Positions 1-11,335 of a stretch of 64,000 nucleotides of DNA are shown here, one piece after another. The DNA comes from Chrysaora quinquecirrha (Eukaryota > Cnidaria > Scyphozoa > Semaeostomeae > Pelagiidae), in the NCBI GenBank assembly GCA_014526335.1, contig JACTAT010000045.1:2031978-2095977 (forward strand). The letters run 5' to 3'. The notes under the pieces are model-generated. The model was given only the letters and a program-made list of their open reading frames with translations. It was not told the origin of the DNA and did no database searches. How positions within the stretch are numbered: position 1 is the first letter of the stretch; each line of letters starts with the position of its first letter. A program made the position numbers and the translations under genes.

Positions 1-331
1 TAGGCACAGGATGGCGGGTTTAACTCATCATGGCAAAGAAATGAATTAAATTAATTTATTCCTTCTGCCTTACCCACAAAAATCACCATACCGAACGGCT
101 TAGCCGGGAATGCCACCAAGCCCATACCGAGCCAGCCAGACCATCACACAACAGCCGCCCCAACTAGTGGCAGTGTTTGTTCCAGCCATCCCCAAGTCCC
201 GACTCTCCTCACTTAGGGTGACGAGGATACTTGACATAGTGCCTCCTTTATGAGAAGGTATCCAGCCACGGGCCCCAAGAGAGCCATAGTTACTCCCCCC
301 ATTTACCCGCGCTTGGAGGAATTTCTTCACT

Positions 332-365
<34 letters not shown>

Positions 366-972
366 CGTCAACACCGTTTCCGGTCATTGCAATGCTTTAT
401 TTTAATTAAACAGTCGGACTTCCCTTGTCCAGTTCTAAGCTGGTTGTTAACTGCCTGCCGAACTGCCATCACTGGCAAAGCTGGCAAACCAATTAACCGG
501 TGGCCTCGTCCAAGTCCAGTCATAGCCCTTGCCAGTCCTTGCATTTGTAAAATGTAAAAGGTAAGAGGAAAATTCAAGAATTCGAAAGCTTCAAATTTCC
601 TTTTCTTGTTCTTGCTTTTTTACCATTCCTCCTTCTATATATGCTTTTCACTAAGAGGGAGAATCAGACTGCAATTGAAAATAGATGTGCACATAATAAT
701 TTTCAACAACTGTAACGATCTATTCCTAAATATTCAGTTTCAAAGGCACTCTGTTTGCATGAAAAGTGCAGTATAATTTCTACTTAAAATTCATACTCTA
801 CCATGTCAAAAGACAACCTTGGCATTGTATCCCAAGGCCAGGTTCCATATCCTTCAATTGTTAGGCATCTGCATTCTGCCTGCCAGTGATATTTGTTCCC
901 CCAGGTCATCATCCATACATTGAGACATAGTTACATTGTCGTTCATTTCCTCCTTTGTGGAGAAATACGGAT

Positions 973-1566
973 CTATCCCTTTTCCCGATCCAAACTGAAG
1001 GTTAGCCATCTTTTTTTCTGTTCCTGAAGTTTACCTTCCTCGTCATCACTTACTGGTGGTGTTGCAGTATCCTTGATGGACTTCACTTGGACCTGCTTTC
1101 TGAATACTTTTACTTCAATTGTATCAGTTGCATTTAATTTTTTTTCTCTTAGGACCTTATTCACTACATCATTTCTGATTTGCTGTAAAGGAGACAAATT
1201 TAAATCACAAGTTTTCTTAAGTAACTCAACTTAATTATCAAGACTGTGGAACACCAAAGCATAATTGCTAGAGAGAGAATGTTTAAAAAGAATACCAGCA
1301 TGATTTATTGCAGCCAGTGTGGTCCTTTTTCCACACAGCCTTCTATTTTCCTTGCTTGAATTGATTTTTAGCGTTTTTCATTTGCTGTTGTAGCAATTTC
1401 TCAGGGACTGACAAATTGATTTGGTGTCAGGCACTTGCATTCTATTTGCCTTTAGCTCATTGATGGTCTTCACCGCAAGCTTTTTTGTCTTCCTCAAACA
1501 CCCTGTTCCACACAACTGTTTCTGCATTTCCATTATTTTTTTACTTGCATTGAATGCAATTTTCAA
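973..1566 (-). pseudogene. Unknown ORF remnant (empty-site allele of the BEL-interrupted ORF)
   Basis: Read on the minus strand, this stretch gives the same protein as 45650-46009 joined to 39035-39325 in the other duplication copy. Shared features are a Lys/Cys-rich segment with GTGCLRKT, then SPLQQIRND and an acidic SDDEEGKLQEQKK tail. Here the frame is broken by at least two in-frame stops, including one after CQSLRNCYNSK. I do not recognise the family. It lies downstream, on the same strand, of the ORF whose fragments are at 2496-2886 (copy 1) and 48021-49150 (copy 2), so these may be pieces of one gene. Confidence 0.5.
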
Positions 1567-2495
1567 TGCTTTCTAAACGGAGAACAACACTTCTCAATTT
1601 TTATCCATAAATACTAATTTTGGTATCAATACTAATTAGGGTTAAGAGACAGCTACGCATGTCTATGTATTCTCTGGTTCAATGAAGGAATTGTCTAGAT
1701 GTAAAAATTTCCAAGAATAATAACAGAAATGTGCCTACCATTGGAATTTTCGACAGTTTTGTTGAACTATTGTGTATTTCCTGAAGTTTTTGGTTTTCAT
1801 TTTGAATATCACGCAGCCCTTGTAGTGCTTTTGACAGTTGCTCGGTGAAATCAATGAGTTTTCATGTGAGTTTTCTTGAAGATGCAGTGTTTTTCTCTTT
1901 CTAATCCAGCTAATTTGTGACATCAGGACGTTTGATGATGGTGTGGTAGCCTTAGCAATGGGGACATCATAGCAAGTAGAAAGTTTTTTACTTTATTGAA
2001 CTAAAAGAATAATCTTCTTTCGAGATTCTAGCAACTGACACTAACCACAACATGTTTGATTATCAGACCAAACCAACAAGCTTGCTTTCGTCTCAACTCT
2101 ACCCTCATGACCTGCCTAGCATGGTTAGCCCTTAAGGAACCTTTCAGTTCCAGCTAGTAAAGCTCAAAGGATCACCGAGTCACTCAAGCATTTTCACCAC
2201 AACAAGGTAACAGCTTAGGAAAATGGCTATTTACAGACAAAACAGAGCAAAAAACAAAACAACTATAAGCAAACAAAACCAAACAATGGACTCTGGATCA
2301 ACAGAAAGAATAATTTTACACTTATACTTACAGTATATACAATATATGTGCAGGGTGCCAGGAAATGGGATGGGCTCGTTGATTTGATGGTCCTCAAGAT
2401 TTTATCCCACATGCCAATCACTCATTGAAAATTAACCCTGTTTCCTTGCCCACTTTAATTGGTTGAATTCCATATCTCTGTAAAGGTCATCAGAT

Positions 2496-2988
2496 CTACA
2501 CTTTCATTCTCATCTGTCTGCCCAAGTATGATGTTAAAAATATCTTCTGCTGTGATGTTATGGGCGATGTTATTCCCAATGATATCGGTAGATTCGATGA
2601 AACTTGAAGATATTGTTCATCTCCTTCTAACGTATCAACATTACATTCACATTCACTGCCATTTGGTGTACTTTCATGGGGCAACAATAAGTCATCAACC
2701 GGGCTCAAAACAACATCTGGCACTTTCTCTCAAAATGCTATTCAACGTTGGTCTTAAACCTCCCTGACATTCTTCAAAACCATACTCTATTGGATTTGGG
2801 TATTCGATAGTACTTTCAAAGATTTGGTTGTACTCATTGGCTTGAAATACAGCTCTGTTGAAAATCTGATCAAAAGCTCCATCCACAGCTGGTACCTTGT
2901 CTAACTGGCCTTTGGCATACTTGTATCCGATATCTCTCAGTAACTTAAAGTTAGGAGCTTGGTTGCAAATAATGGATTCCCAATCAAT
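2496..2988 (-). pseudogene. Unknown ORF remnant, duplicate of 48021-48434
   Basis: The minus-strand frames here (DGAFDQIFNRAVFQANEYN and PDVVLSPVDDLLLPHEST) match the longer ORF at 48021-48677. The reading frame is shifted between the two pieces, and the sequence ends at the duplication breakpoint, so this copy is truncated. No domain is recognised. Confidence 0.5.
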
Positions 2989-5438
2989 TTTTTTTTAAGC
3001 CCTTCATCATCATCATCTGCACCCATCCCTTTATCTACATCATCGATTCTCCCTCCTTCTCCTTCTCTGATACATTCCCTGACTCGAGCAACTCTAGCTG
3101 AAGCCTGGTTACAAATTGTTACATCGTCATCATCATCACCAGCAAGTGTACTGCAAAGATGGTTAAATTCCAGTTGCTTAAGCTCAAATACAGTCTCTGC
3201 ATCTTCGATAGAACAACCAGAATCTCAAAAGTATGTACTGTTGAGTTTCAGTTTCTCATTGATACAATTCCACATGATAACGGAAAACATTTGCAACTCA
3301 TCCAATACTTCCTTTCACAGTCCTGTGTAATAAACGAGCAAACTGAAAGGATTTTTTACTTGTTTTACTTGAGAATTGCACATAAAATGTACCAAAAGTG
3401 TTGTGATTTTGCTTTCTTTACACTCTTTCCGCCTCTCAATATGATAGTGTGCATACTGTTTCATCGGAAATTGATGAAAATGCTCACACATCTTTCTATT
3501 GGGCTATAACATTTTTACTCTGTACAGGTGTATGGAAGCCGTTTTTAGAAATTTCAAAGGGGTTGGAATTTCCTAGGGTGCAGGCTTTTAACCCCCTGGA
3601 AACAACAATATCAGGTAGGAAATATTTGAGAACATTTTTTACCCCTTTGGACGGTGCTAACTTTCTGCACCCCCTATGGAAAGTTGACATATCGTGCGAC
3701 ACCCTCGGGAAAAGACGATTTGCCCTGAGTCCCTCTGGAAACGCTACTTTCCTGTGCAACGCCATCCGTAACTCTGATCAAACTGGATTATCCTCAAATC
3801 AAAACAAAGAAATGCACTCCAACTGTAGCTTCTAATTAAATTATTTATCTTTAGATATTTGTGCAAATTGATACCAGAAAGGAAAAAAAACTTATTCATA
3901 AGCAACTAGTTTTGTTCTTGTTCTAGAATATTCGTGAATTAATAATTTTCTTGCACGGTTTTTAAATGAAAAAAGCACTAAAGCCCAAAAAAAGAATACT
4001 AGAAATCTAAGCTGAATGAGTTAATATGAGATAGCTCACTCTTCTGGAATTTCGTTTTGTAACATACTGACCCTTTGCTAAATACAAAAACTTTTAATAA
4101 TGTTCTTAACTTGGTACAAATTATCTACTGATTATTTACAAATAATTTACAAATACAACTGAAGATCGCAGTTTGATTTCAACAAGTTTCTGCTCTTAAC
4201 TCATTTATAATTTTCCAGTAGCTAAATGTGATGTGACATTGATTTTTTGTATATTACATCTGGCTTGGTATGGTACATAGCTTTTTTCCAGTCATCTTCT
4301 TTTTTCACATTACGCACTGTTGCTGTGTACTAGCCAGGGCGCCATCCGCTTTTACCATTTCCTTACATTGTCCACCGAACTTTTGCTTTTGCTCCCACTC
4401 TGAAATAAACATCTGTATGATCTGGAGATATACTATCTTGGAATGAATCTGATGGTAACCTGATATCTGCATTTGGGTCATAATGATGCTGGCTAAGGAT
4501 TCTTATCTCTAGCAGCAAAGGATCTAGCCATTTTATTAGGATTTGTTTCACTAAGTGTAGCCTCTTTTGCAGCCTGAAAAATCTTTCTTCCTTTTCCCTT
4601 TGATGTAGGTGCAAAATCTCCTTCTTGACTTGGTGAACGATTATATTTTTGACAGTATAGATTATATCTTTTAATAAAAAAACCTGTCAATAAAAACCCT
4701 GCTTAAAAATAACCTAAAAAACCTAAAAAACACCTAAAAAAACTGTATTGAAAGCTGTTCGTGATCCTCTAAGACATAGCAGTGATGCCCTTACCAGGCT
4801 AAAAGATATTTTATTTCCTATTTTTGTCATTACTTCACTGTATTTTTGTCCGTTTTAAGAGCAATTTTTTTCGCCAGGATTTTGTGAAATTTAACACATT
4901 CAGTAGCCATTATCCCTTTTAGTTCTATTTTCACATAATGATTTATTAAACACTTTCGATTAGCCTTATGCAAATAAATATTAAAAGCCAGTTATTCCTT
5001 CCTTATATTGATACAAATGTTGTTGAAGTTTAGAGCTGCCCTTAGCTGTGCCACACCGAGCTTAGACAAAGAGCCCACAGAAGCTTGTATCTTTTGAAGG
5101 TCACCATCAAAAAATGGTTGCTTACCCTTTGGTAATTCGATTTTGATACCTTCAGTTTACAATTTATTTTTTAAACACATATTCTGCAGTACAAACTTTG
5201 TATGCTTGAACAAATCTGTTTTCTGTAGCCTGTCCTGTAGAAGATCCTTTCCAGCATAACTTCATGTTTTTGTCTGTTGCTTCTCAAAATATTCTTTCAC
5301 TTCAGCTACCATAACCCAAGCCAGAATTGCTAATGAAATGCTATAAAATGCAAATGAGCTTTAGAATTTTGCTTGCGATGAAAAAGCCATACTTATCTGC
5401 TATGGGTTAGTAATAGGGTTTTGGGCATCCGTGCACAG
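2989..5438. other. No gene recognised
   Basis: AT-rich DNA with only short open frames on either strand (for example about 4363-4690 minus) and no motif that I recognise. It could hold old non-coding repeat DNA. Confidence 0.5.
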
Positions 5439-5530
5439 TGACGTCATCAGTGACGTCATCAGGTCGTACTATAGTGGGACGGTTTTTAATCTAGCGCAAT
5501 GGTTTCTCCAACCTCGTTGTTAAGAGTCCT
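5439..5530. promoter_or_regulatory. Dispersed repeat with twin TGACGTCA palindromes
   Basis: Two perfect TGACGTCA octamers lie at 5439-5446 and 5451-5458. They are followed by a segment that recurs in inverted orientation at 31918-32005, which has its own twin octamers at 31986-31993 and 31998-32005. TGACGTCA is the classical CRE (CREB/ATF site). Whether it works here is inference. Its presence in two copies of a repeat suggests it came with a mobile sequence. Confidence 0.55.
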
Positions 5531-5716
5531 AGGAAGGGTGTTCGACTATCGATGATATCATGAGATTATGCTGAAGCCATCTGATTCGTTAGAACTTTTG
5601 AAAGACTTTTTGAGAAAGTTCCTAAAATGATTTAATAATCCCACAATCTTTAATAATTCGAACATAGCGTTCGAATCCTTTATAGAAATTGAGGCGAAGT
5701 CAGTTAGGAATTAATC

Positions 5717-6170
5717 ATGAAGAGAAGAAGTCAAGAAGCAGGTTTTCAATCAACTTCATCGAAGAATAGAACTCGATTTTCTTGCTATGTTTGTCAGAAA
5801 CACTTTAGCACAAGAATCAAAATGAGTTGCCACATGATGTCTATACATTCCATTCCCACAGTTATACTAACTTCCCAAATTATACGGTGTGGAAAGTATT
5901 TGCAACTACCTACGTATATTAAAAACAAGAGGATTGTTCTCAATGTACAGAGCAGAGACGACAAATGCTTCATCTGGGCAATTCTATCCGCCCTACATCC
6001 ACAACCAACACATGCAGAAAGAGCCACACTGTATAGACGATACTTGGATGAACTTAACTGTGAAGGATTGACATATCCAGTAAAAGCATCCAATGAAAAG
6101 ATGATTGATATATTTGAAATAAACAACAAAATTTCAATCAACATCTCTACGGGTGAAGATGGGCAAACGG
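5717..6170 (+). pseudogene. Polinton/adintovirus-like polymerase-associated N-terminal fragment
   Basis: The frame from ATG 5717 has a C2H2-type zinc finger near its N-terminus (CYVCQKHFSTRIKMSCHMMSIH, about residues 23-44). A segment with DDKCFIWAILSALHP and a following LNCEGLTYPV block comes next. I know this segment from the N-terminal parts of proteins linked to Polinton/Maverick-type DNA polymerase B in invertebrates; that assignment is from memory of the family. The polymerase domain itself is absent. The frame runs directly into 28S rRNA sequence at about 6170, so this is a truncated copy. The exact junction is uncertain by tens of bases. Confidence 0.55.
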
Positions 6171-6621
6171 TGCATGCTTCTCTTAGGAGAGGCTGGCACC
6201 CTCCTCTTGACAGGATGTCGACCATGGCGGACAGCGTGCAGTGCATCTGAAATGCTTTTTGTCACTCGGGAGGATCGTGCACACATGCACTTTGGTTGTT
6301 GGCGGCCATCTGACCCGTCTTGAGACACGGACCAAGGAGTCTAACATATGCGTAAGTCTTGGGGTGATCGAAACCAAGAGGCACAATGAAAGTAAAGGCT
6401 GCCTGGCAGCCAAGGTGAGATCTTCGTTCTGCGTATTCGAAGCGCATTACGACCGACCTATTCTACTCTTAGAAAGGTTTGAGTAAGAGCGCATCTGTTG
6501 GGACCTGAAAGATGGTGAACTGTGCCTGAGTAGGGTGAAGCCAGAGGAAACTCTGGTGGAAGCTCTTAGCGATTCTGACGTGCAAATCGATTGTCGAACT
6601 TGGGTATAGGGGCGAAAGACT

Positions 6622-6671
<50 letters not shown>

Positions 6672-6960
6672 AGGGACTCAACGATCAGTTTTATCAGGTA
6701 AAGCGAATGATTAGAGGTATTGGGGTTGAAACAACCTTAACCTATTCTCAAACTTTAAATTCGTAAGATGCCCGACTTGTTTAATTGAAGCCAGGCACAG
6801 AATGAGAGTCTCTAGTGGGCCATTTTTGGAAAGCAAAACTGGCGATGCAGGATGAACCAAACGCTGAGTTAAGGCGCCTAAATCGATGCTCATCAGACCC
6901 CACAAAAGGCGTTGGTTGATCTAGACAGCAGGACGGTGGCGATGGAAGTCAGAATCCACT
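6171..6960 (+). rRNA. 28S rRNA, partial (central region, 5' of the R2 site)
   Basis: Plus-strand sequence from about 6300 follows conserved large-subunit rRNA closely, including ACCCGTCTTGAGACACGGA, ATCGAAACCAAGAGGC and GCAGGACGGTGGCGATGGAA. The first 130 bases are probably a divergent expansion segment. The rRNA stops at about 6960, just after the GGAAGTCAGAATCC stretch, well short of the R2 insertion point. An intact gene would continue for roughly another kilobase. The fragment is embedded in mobile-element debris and is presumably a pseudogene. Confidence 0.9.
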
Positions 6961-7280
6961 ATTGAAGAAACAATAATAAGGCTGATCACTCAAAAGGAAG
7001 AAGAATATACTCGCTAAGCAGAGAAGAAGAAGTGAGCGAATCAAGAACAACGTAGAAGAAGAAGAATTAGACTCGCCAAGGAAAGAAGAAGACGTGGCAC
7101 AATTCAACGTACCTGAGCATATGACGTACATTTCAGTTATGCCCGAATGCTCCCAGAAGTCTTGTTGGACTTGGGGGAGACCAGCCCAATAAATCCTGGT
7201 CGAATAATACATGACTGATTAATCTTCCTTCATAATATTTAGCTGTATTATTATAGGAGATTTATTATGAATATATTGAA
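6961..7280 (+). mobile_element. Putative R2-type 3' end sitting at the 28S R2 site
   Basis: This non-rRNA segment ends exactly where 28S resumes with TAGCCAAATGCC, which is the first base of the target downstream of the R2 cleavage site. Sequence abutting that base on its 5' side is what an R2 3' untranslated region looks like. No R2 coding sequence is present. The terminal AT-rich sequence differs from the R2 3' ends at 31085 and 35016, so if it is R2 it is another lineage. The GAAG-rich 5' part could be a separate insertion. Confidence 0.45.
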
Positions 7281-7339
7281 TAGCCAAATGCCTCGTCATC
7301 TAATTAGTGATGCGCATGAATGGATTAACGAGATTCCCA

Positions 7340-7389
<50 letters not shown>

Positions 7390-7396
7390 CAAAATC

Positions 7397-7434
<38 letters not shown>

Positions 7435-7759
7435 TGATTCTGTGAAAATACATGAGAGGTGTAGGATAAGTGGGAGCAGCAATGCAACAGTGAAATACCA
7501 CTACTCTTATCGTTTTTTTACTTATTTTTTACACTATCAGGTCGGGAGTTTGGCTGGGGCGGCACATCTGTTAAATGATAACGCAGGTGTCCTAAGGTGA
7601 GCTCAATGAGAGCGGAAATCTCATGTAGAACAAAAGGGTTAAAGCTCACTTGATTCTGATTTTCAGTATTAATACAAACTGTGAAAGCATGGCCTATCGA
7701 TCCTTTAGTCTTTAAGAGTTTTAAGCTAGAGATGTCAGAAAAGTTACCACAGGGATAAC
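7281..7759 (+). rRNA. 28S rRNA, partial (R2 site to GATAAC)
   Basis: Starts with TAGCCAAATGCCTCGTCATC, the sequence just 3' of the R2 insertion point, and continues through GAACGGGCTTGGC and the GAGCTTGACTCTAGTCTG region to CCACAGGGATAAC (7747-7759), part of the peptidyl-transferase region. Similarity stops right after GATAAC, where a normal 28S has TGGCTTG. Some internal blocks are degraded relative to the copy at 34467-35015. The same outer limits recur in two other fragments in the window. Confidence 0.92.
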
Positions 7760-7859
7760 CTCCGTCTTGGTAGCCCTGTTGTTTAAAACCCACCCTCCTG
7801 CACAATTTCATATTCTTCATAGGTGGTCTTTGCTAACATTGTTTTCGCTTACTGTTGTT

Positions 7860-8875
7860 TAGGCGTGATGCAGAGAATTTGGAGAATTCTTCTGTGCAAC
7901 AAAAGGCAATGTAAAGAAGTCAAACGTGAGCAATAATATAATCATGTAAAACAAATGAATGTAATAACGTATTGTATGTGAATTGCAATTGCAAATGAGA
8001 AGAAGAATAAGTGAATAATAGTAATTTTGAGTTAAGTTATTTGATGTCCTCATCTTCCAATGTCTTGTCCTTCTGTGAATCAGATTTCTTGCCGCTTTTC
8101 TTTCTGTCAGCTCTCTGTCCTTTCTTTTTCTTCTTAATTGGGGCGTCATGGACAGAGGCCTCGTCCGCCGAACTATGAAGCTTTCGTTTCTGTGTGCCTT
8201 TTTTTTCTTCTTCAACTGCTTAGCCTCGGAATCATCTGATTCAAGCATGGATAAAAGCTTCACTGTATCCTCCTTGCCATCATAGGAGGAGTCATTTGTG
8301 GACTTCTCCACAAACAAGAGAGGCAAAAGCTCTTTAAGGTCATTAGACTTTTTGAATCTAGGGTCTGGCCGTGGTGCAAATGACATCGCAGCTGTGTAGC
8401 GGGCAGGTTTCTTCAGAAGGCTGTGCGCTACTAGCATATGTATGCCAATGGAATATAATGCTCCCCCAACCTCTATAGTGTCGTTGATCATTCTCATGTC
8501 CTTCGACTTCAGATTGATGACATTCGTAACAAATGTCTTGGCATCTTTTTTAGTGACAGTTCCATTGTAGTCACAATGAAACTTCGTTAGGGTATCTATG
8601 ATCGGCGCCAAAGTTGATCTGAGCTCTTCAATGCCTTTGCTCTTGAGGAAAGTCCTGCTACTCTCCAAGAGAGCGAGATTTTCCTCAAGAGTTGAGTATA
8701 TTTCAGAGGCAGCTGTCGCTGGCCTCCTAATTCACACGCAGCACTCAGGGCGTAGTCATTTGAACACGGTGTCTGTGTCAACCGTTTTCATCCGACCATA
8801 TGGAGTCAAATAATTCTTGGGGAAGTGAGCAAAGTAGCTCACTCCCTTCGCCTTTGCATACAATTGTCTGCTCAT
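7860..8875 (-). pseudogene. Rep-helicase accessory gene, copy A (unknown family)
   Basis: Translation on the minus strand from ATG 8875 begins MSRQLYAKAKG, followed by KGVSYFAHFPKNYLTPYG. It meets a stop where copy D has CGA (Arg) in FKRLRPECCEW, then continues as the frame 8668-7859. Conserved blocks follow: a helical segment ending FHCDYNG, then IEVGGALYSIGIHMLVAHSL, a SFAPRPDPRFKK block, DLKELLPLLF, and an acidic then Lys-rich tail. It lies 3' of the helicase, on the same strand, with about 240 bp between them. The ATG follows TCTTTCTTTCTAG directly, a good splice-acceptor context. The tail suggests a nuclear, nucleic-acid-binding protein; the function is unknown. The homologues are at 28582, 33084 and 63994. 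Confidence 0.75.
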
Positions 8876-9115
8876 CTAGAAAGAAAGATATGATATTGCC
8901 AGTGAATGAGGATTGCATTAATAAGAATGTGCTCCATATAATTGTTGAAGCATTATTGTTAATAGTGAACTTTGCAATAGAAATTGAAGATAGCTTTCTT
9001 AATTTCCTGTTGCAAAATACATATCTCGACTGAAGCATGTATTATGGATAGTACAGAGGGAGACAAGCATTGGTTCATGTAATGTAGTCATTAATATATG
9101 GATTATGGGAGTAAG

Positions 9116-11335
9116 TTATATCTTATTTGCTGATTGGTGGAATTGATCTGGGGAAATACGATTGAAGAGGAAGATATCTTGCAATGATTTAGCTCTAGAA
9201 AATGCAACATATGCAGTTCCCTGTGGTGTGGTTGCGGTATCTAGCCACACAATAACGCTAGGCAATGTCTGTCCCTGCACTTTAGTAATGGTCGTGGCAT
9301 AGCCTGCGAGACAAGGGAAGGCAGTGACATATTCGTGATCAAGCTTACGAGTGATTGGAAAGAGAGAGAGAATGTACCTGTTAGGGTGTTTAACTATGGC
9401 GGTGTTGTTTTCGGTTGTGAGAGCGGTGACGAACTGTCTGTTTACAAATCCTATACTTTTATTCACATTGTATGTAAGAATCAAGCGCATGCCCTTGTGG
9501 ATATGTGTGAGGGTGCTATCATCCATAACTATAAGTGCTAGTGGTTTGTGAGGAAACATATTATTTCCGGATTATAATGTCATTAACAAATCTAGCTGCT
9601 CTCCTAGACACTGTGAGGACTGTGGCTTCAGGATATGCAGATAACGCGGGATATACAGTTGAAACTGTTGAATCGAATTCGCAAGGTACTCTGCTGCTGA
9701 AAAGGGCATCAATCATTTCCTGGGTTGGCTTAAAATAGCGAATGTGATTTAGGAAATGCAATAGCTTTGGACACTGTGTATGGTGTTGGTGTGTTAAGCG
9801 GATGACATGTACATGCTGCATGCAGTGGGCACAGTTCGTTATGTTGGAAACTTGCTGTGTTTCTCCATCTACAGTTGCAATCAGTTGCTGCTGTGCGAAG
9901 TCACCGGAAAGAAGCAAAGGTCGTTTAGACAGAACAGTGTCACAGACAACTGTGTCGTCAAATCTCTCTCTGTAAGTGCAGGCTAGGGTTCCAGTAGGTA
10001 ATCCCAGGCATACAGACATGTTATTTTCACAGCACTAGTCAATGCATTTGTGAATGGCGAATGTTTTCCCTGTGCCTGGTTTGCCAAGCACGAGAGTGAA
10101 CTTACGCCAATCAATATCTGTAGAGTGGAAGGGAATTTTATGATAGAAGTGCTCCCTTTGCTTCAGCATTTCAGTGAACATACTCATCAACACTAATTGA
10201 TTTCCTGTCAGTGTCTGTTGAGGGTGAAGTGTACTTGAAGCTGTTTCCATTGATGAAGGAAGAAGTTGCCGACGATATAGGTTGTTCAAGTCAATCAGAC
10301 TATTGACATATGCAACAACAGTGTCAATGTAGTATGTTTTGTGGCCCTCGTGTGTGATTGTTTCTTTAGAGTTGAAAGAATCCTTGAAGAATTCCGGCAT
10401 GCATGCAGCAGCAGTGTTGAAAAACCGAATGGCTGGAGGAATGTTATGGGAGTAGTTTGGTAATGCAACGTGAAGCTCTCTGTGTGGGAAATTGAGGAGA
10501 ATGAATTGAAAGAAATCTGGATTGAAGAATGAAAAATGGTGTACTCCAAACAGGACGTGACATTTCCCCTTGTAGGGAAGTGAAGGATTTTTACTTTCGT
10601 CCACTAGCTGTAACCAGTAAATAAGCGGCAAGGATTCATATGTAGATGGTCGTGACTAGAATTTAGTCAGAGCTGCATTGTCACTAGCATTGTCACAGGT
10701 AGGTATGCTTAACTTTTTTCTAGTAGAATTAGTCCAGGAAATTTTCTTGGAACACAGATTGACCCACATTTCCGGCTTGCATGTGTCTAAGGACAGGGAA
10801 TATTTAATTGCTGCTGTTGATGGGCATATATCAGGTATGTAGAATATGTCAGGATGATAGGATTCATGGGATTTTGATACGTATGCCGAGACATACTTCA
10901 ACAGCATACCATGACCATCACTGGTCTGCACATAAATATGACATATTACTATCATTAGATCCGCAGAGGTATCCACGAACAATTTGCTCCAGTACATGAA
11001 GGTAATGCATTGATTCTTGAAATGGGAGGCATGTTGGACCATACCCTGTGTTGGCGACAATGTCCTGAAGCCAAAATGGAAGAGGGAATGACCATCCCGA
11101 AGGACTTATTGTTAAAAATATTGATGGATATCCAAACTGTCGGACAGCATCGATAAGATATCTGTGCTGCCATTGCCAGTACCCAGAAGTGAACGGTTTA
11201 TCATCAAATGCTTGAAAAGCGGTCATTGTTTTCACAGATTTTGAGAAGAAAGGGCTGGAGTTTATAGCACCCGTGACTGTTTTGTAAATCCAACGCTCAA
11301 AAATTGTAGAAGCTCAAATGTATTGGAATAATCAA
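9116..11335 (-). pseudogene. Helitron-like Rep-helicase, copy A
   Basis: Minus-strand pieces form one decayed protein. The Rep part runs from 11235 (SGYWQWQHRYLIDAVRQFGY, FLTISPSGWSFP) to a two-tyrosine motif LLKYVSAYVSKSHESY. The HUH segment between them is deleted. A Pif1/SF1 helicase follows: Walker A GKPGTGKTFAIH near 10050, LSGDFAQQQ (motif III-like) in 10019-9561, TKVQGQTLPSVIVWLDTAT and GTAYVAFSRAKSL in 9559-9116. The Walker B block is missing. HUH/Y2 Rep fused to a Pif1-like helicase is the hallmark of Helitron rolling-circle elements. At least three frame breaks make it a pseudogene. The accessory gene follows on the same strand. Confidence 0.85.

Larger units (their letters stand above)
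1..2988. repeat. Segmental duplication, copy 1
   Basis: This block aligns almost base for base with 38144-48434. Both begin TAGGCACAGGATGGCGGG and both lose similarity right after CAATCAAT (2988 and 48434). Copy 1 lacks two blocks present in copy 2: the BEL/Pao element (39326-45649) and about 1 kb at 46299-47321. It is therefore the empty-site reference for both. The left end may continue beyond the window. Apart from remnants of one minus-strand unknown ORF, no intact gene is seen. Confidence 0.93.

Noticed and set aside
3449..3835. 128-residue open frame with overlapping minus frame
   Set aside because: Both strands are open by chance in a GC-richer patch; no motif.
8598..8813. Plus-strand 71-residue frame (and its near copy at 62967-63224)
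   Set aside because: Antisense shadow of the accessory gene in copies A and D; repeated only because the gene is repeated.
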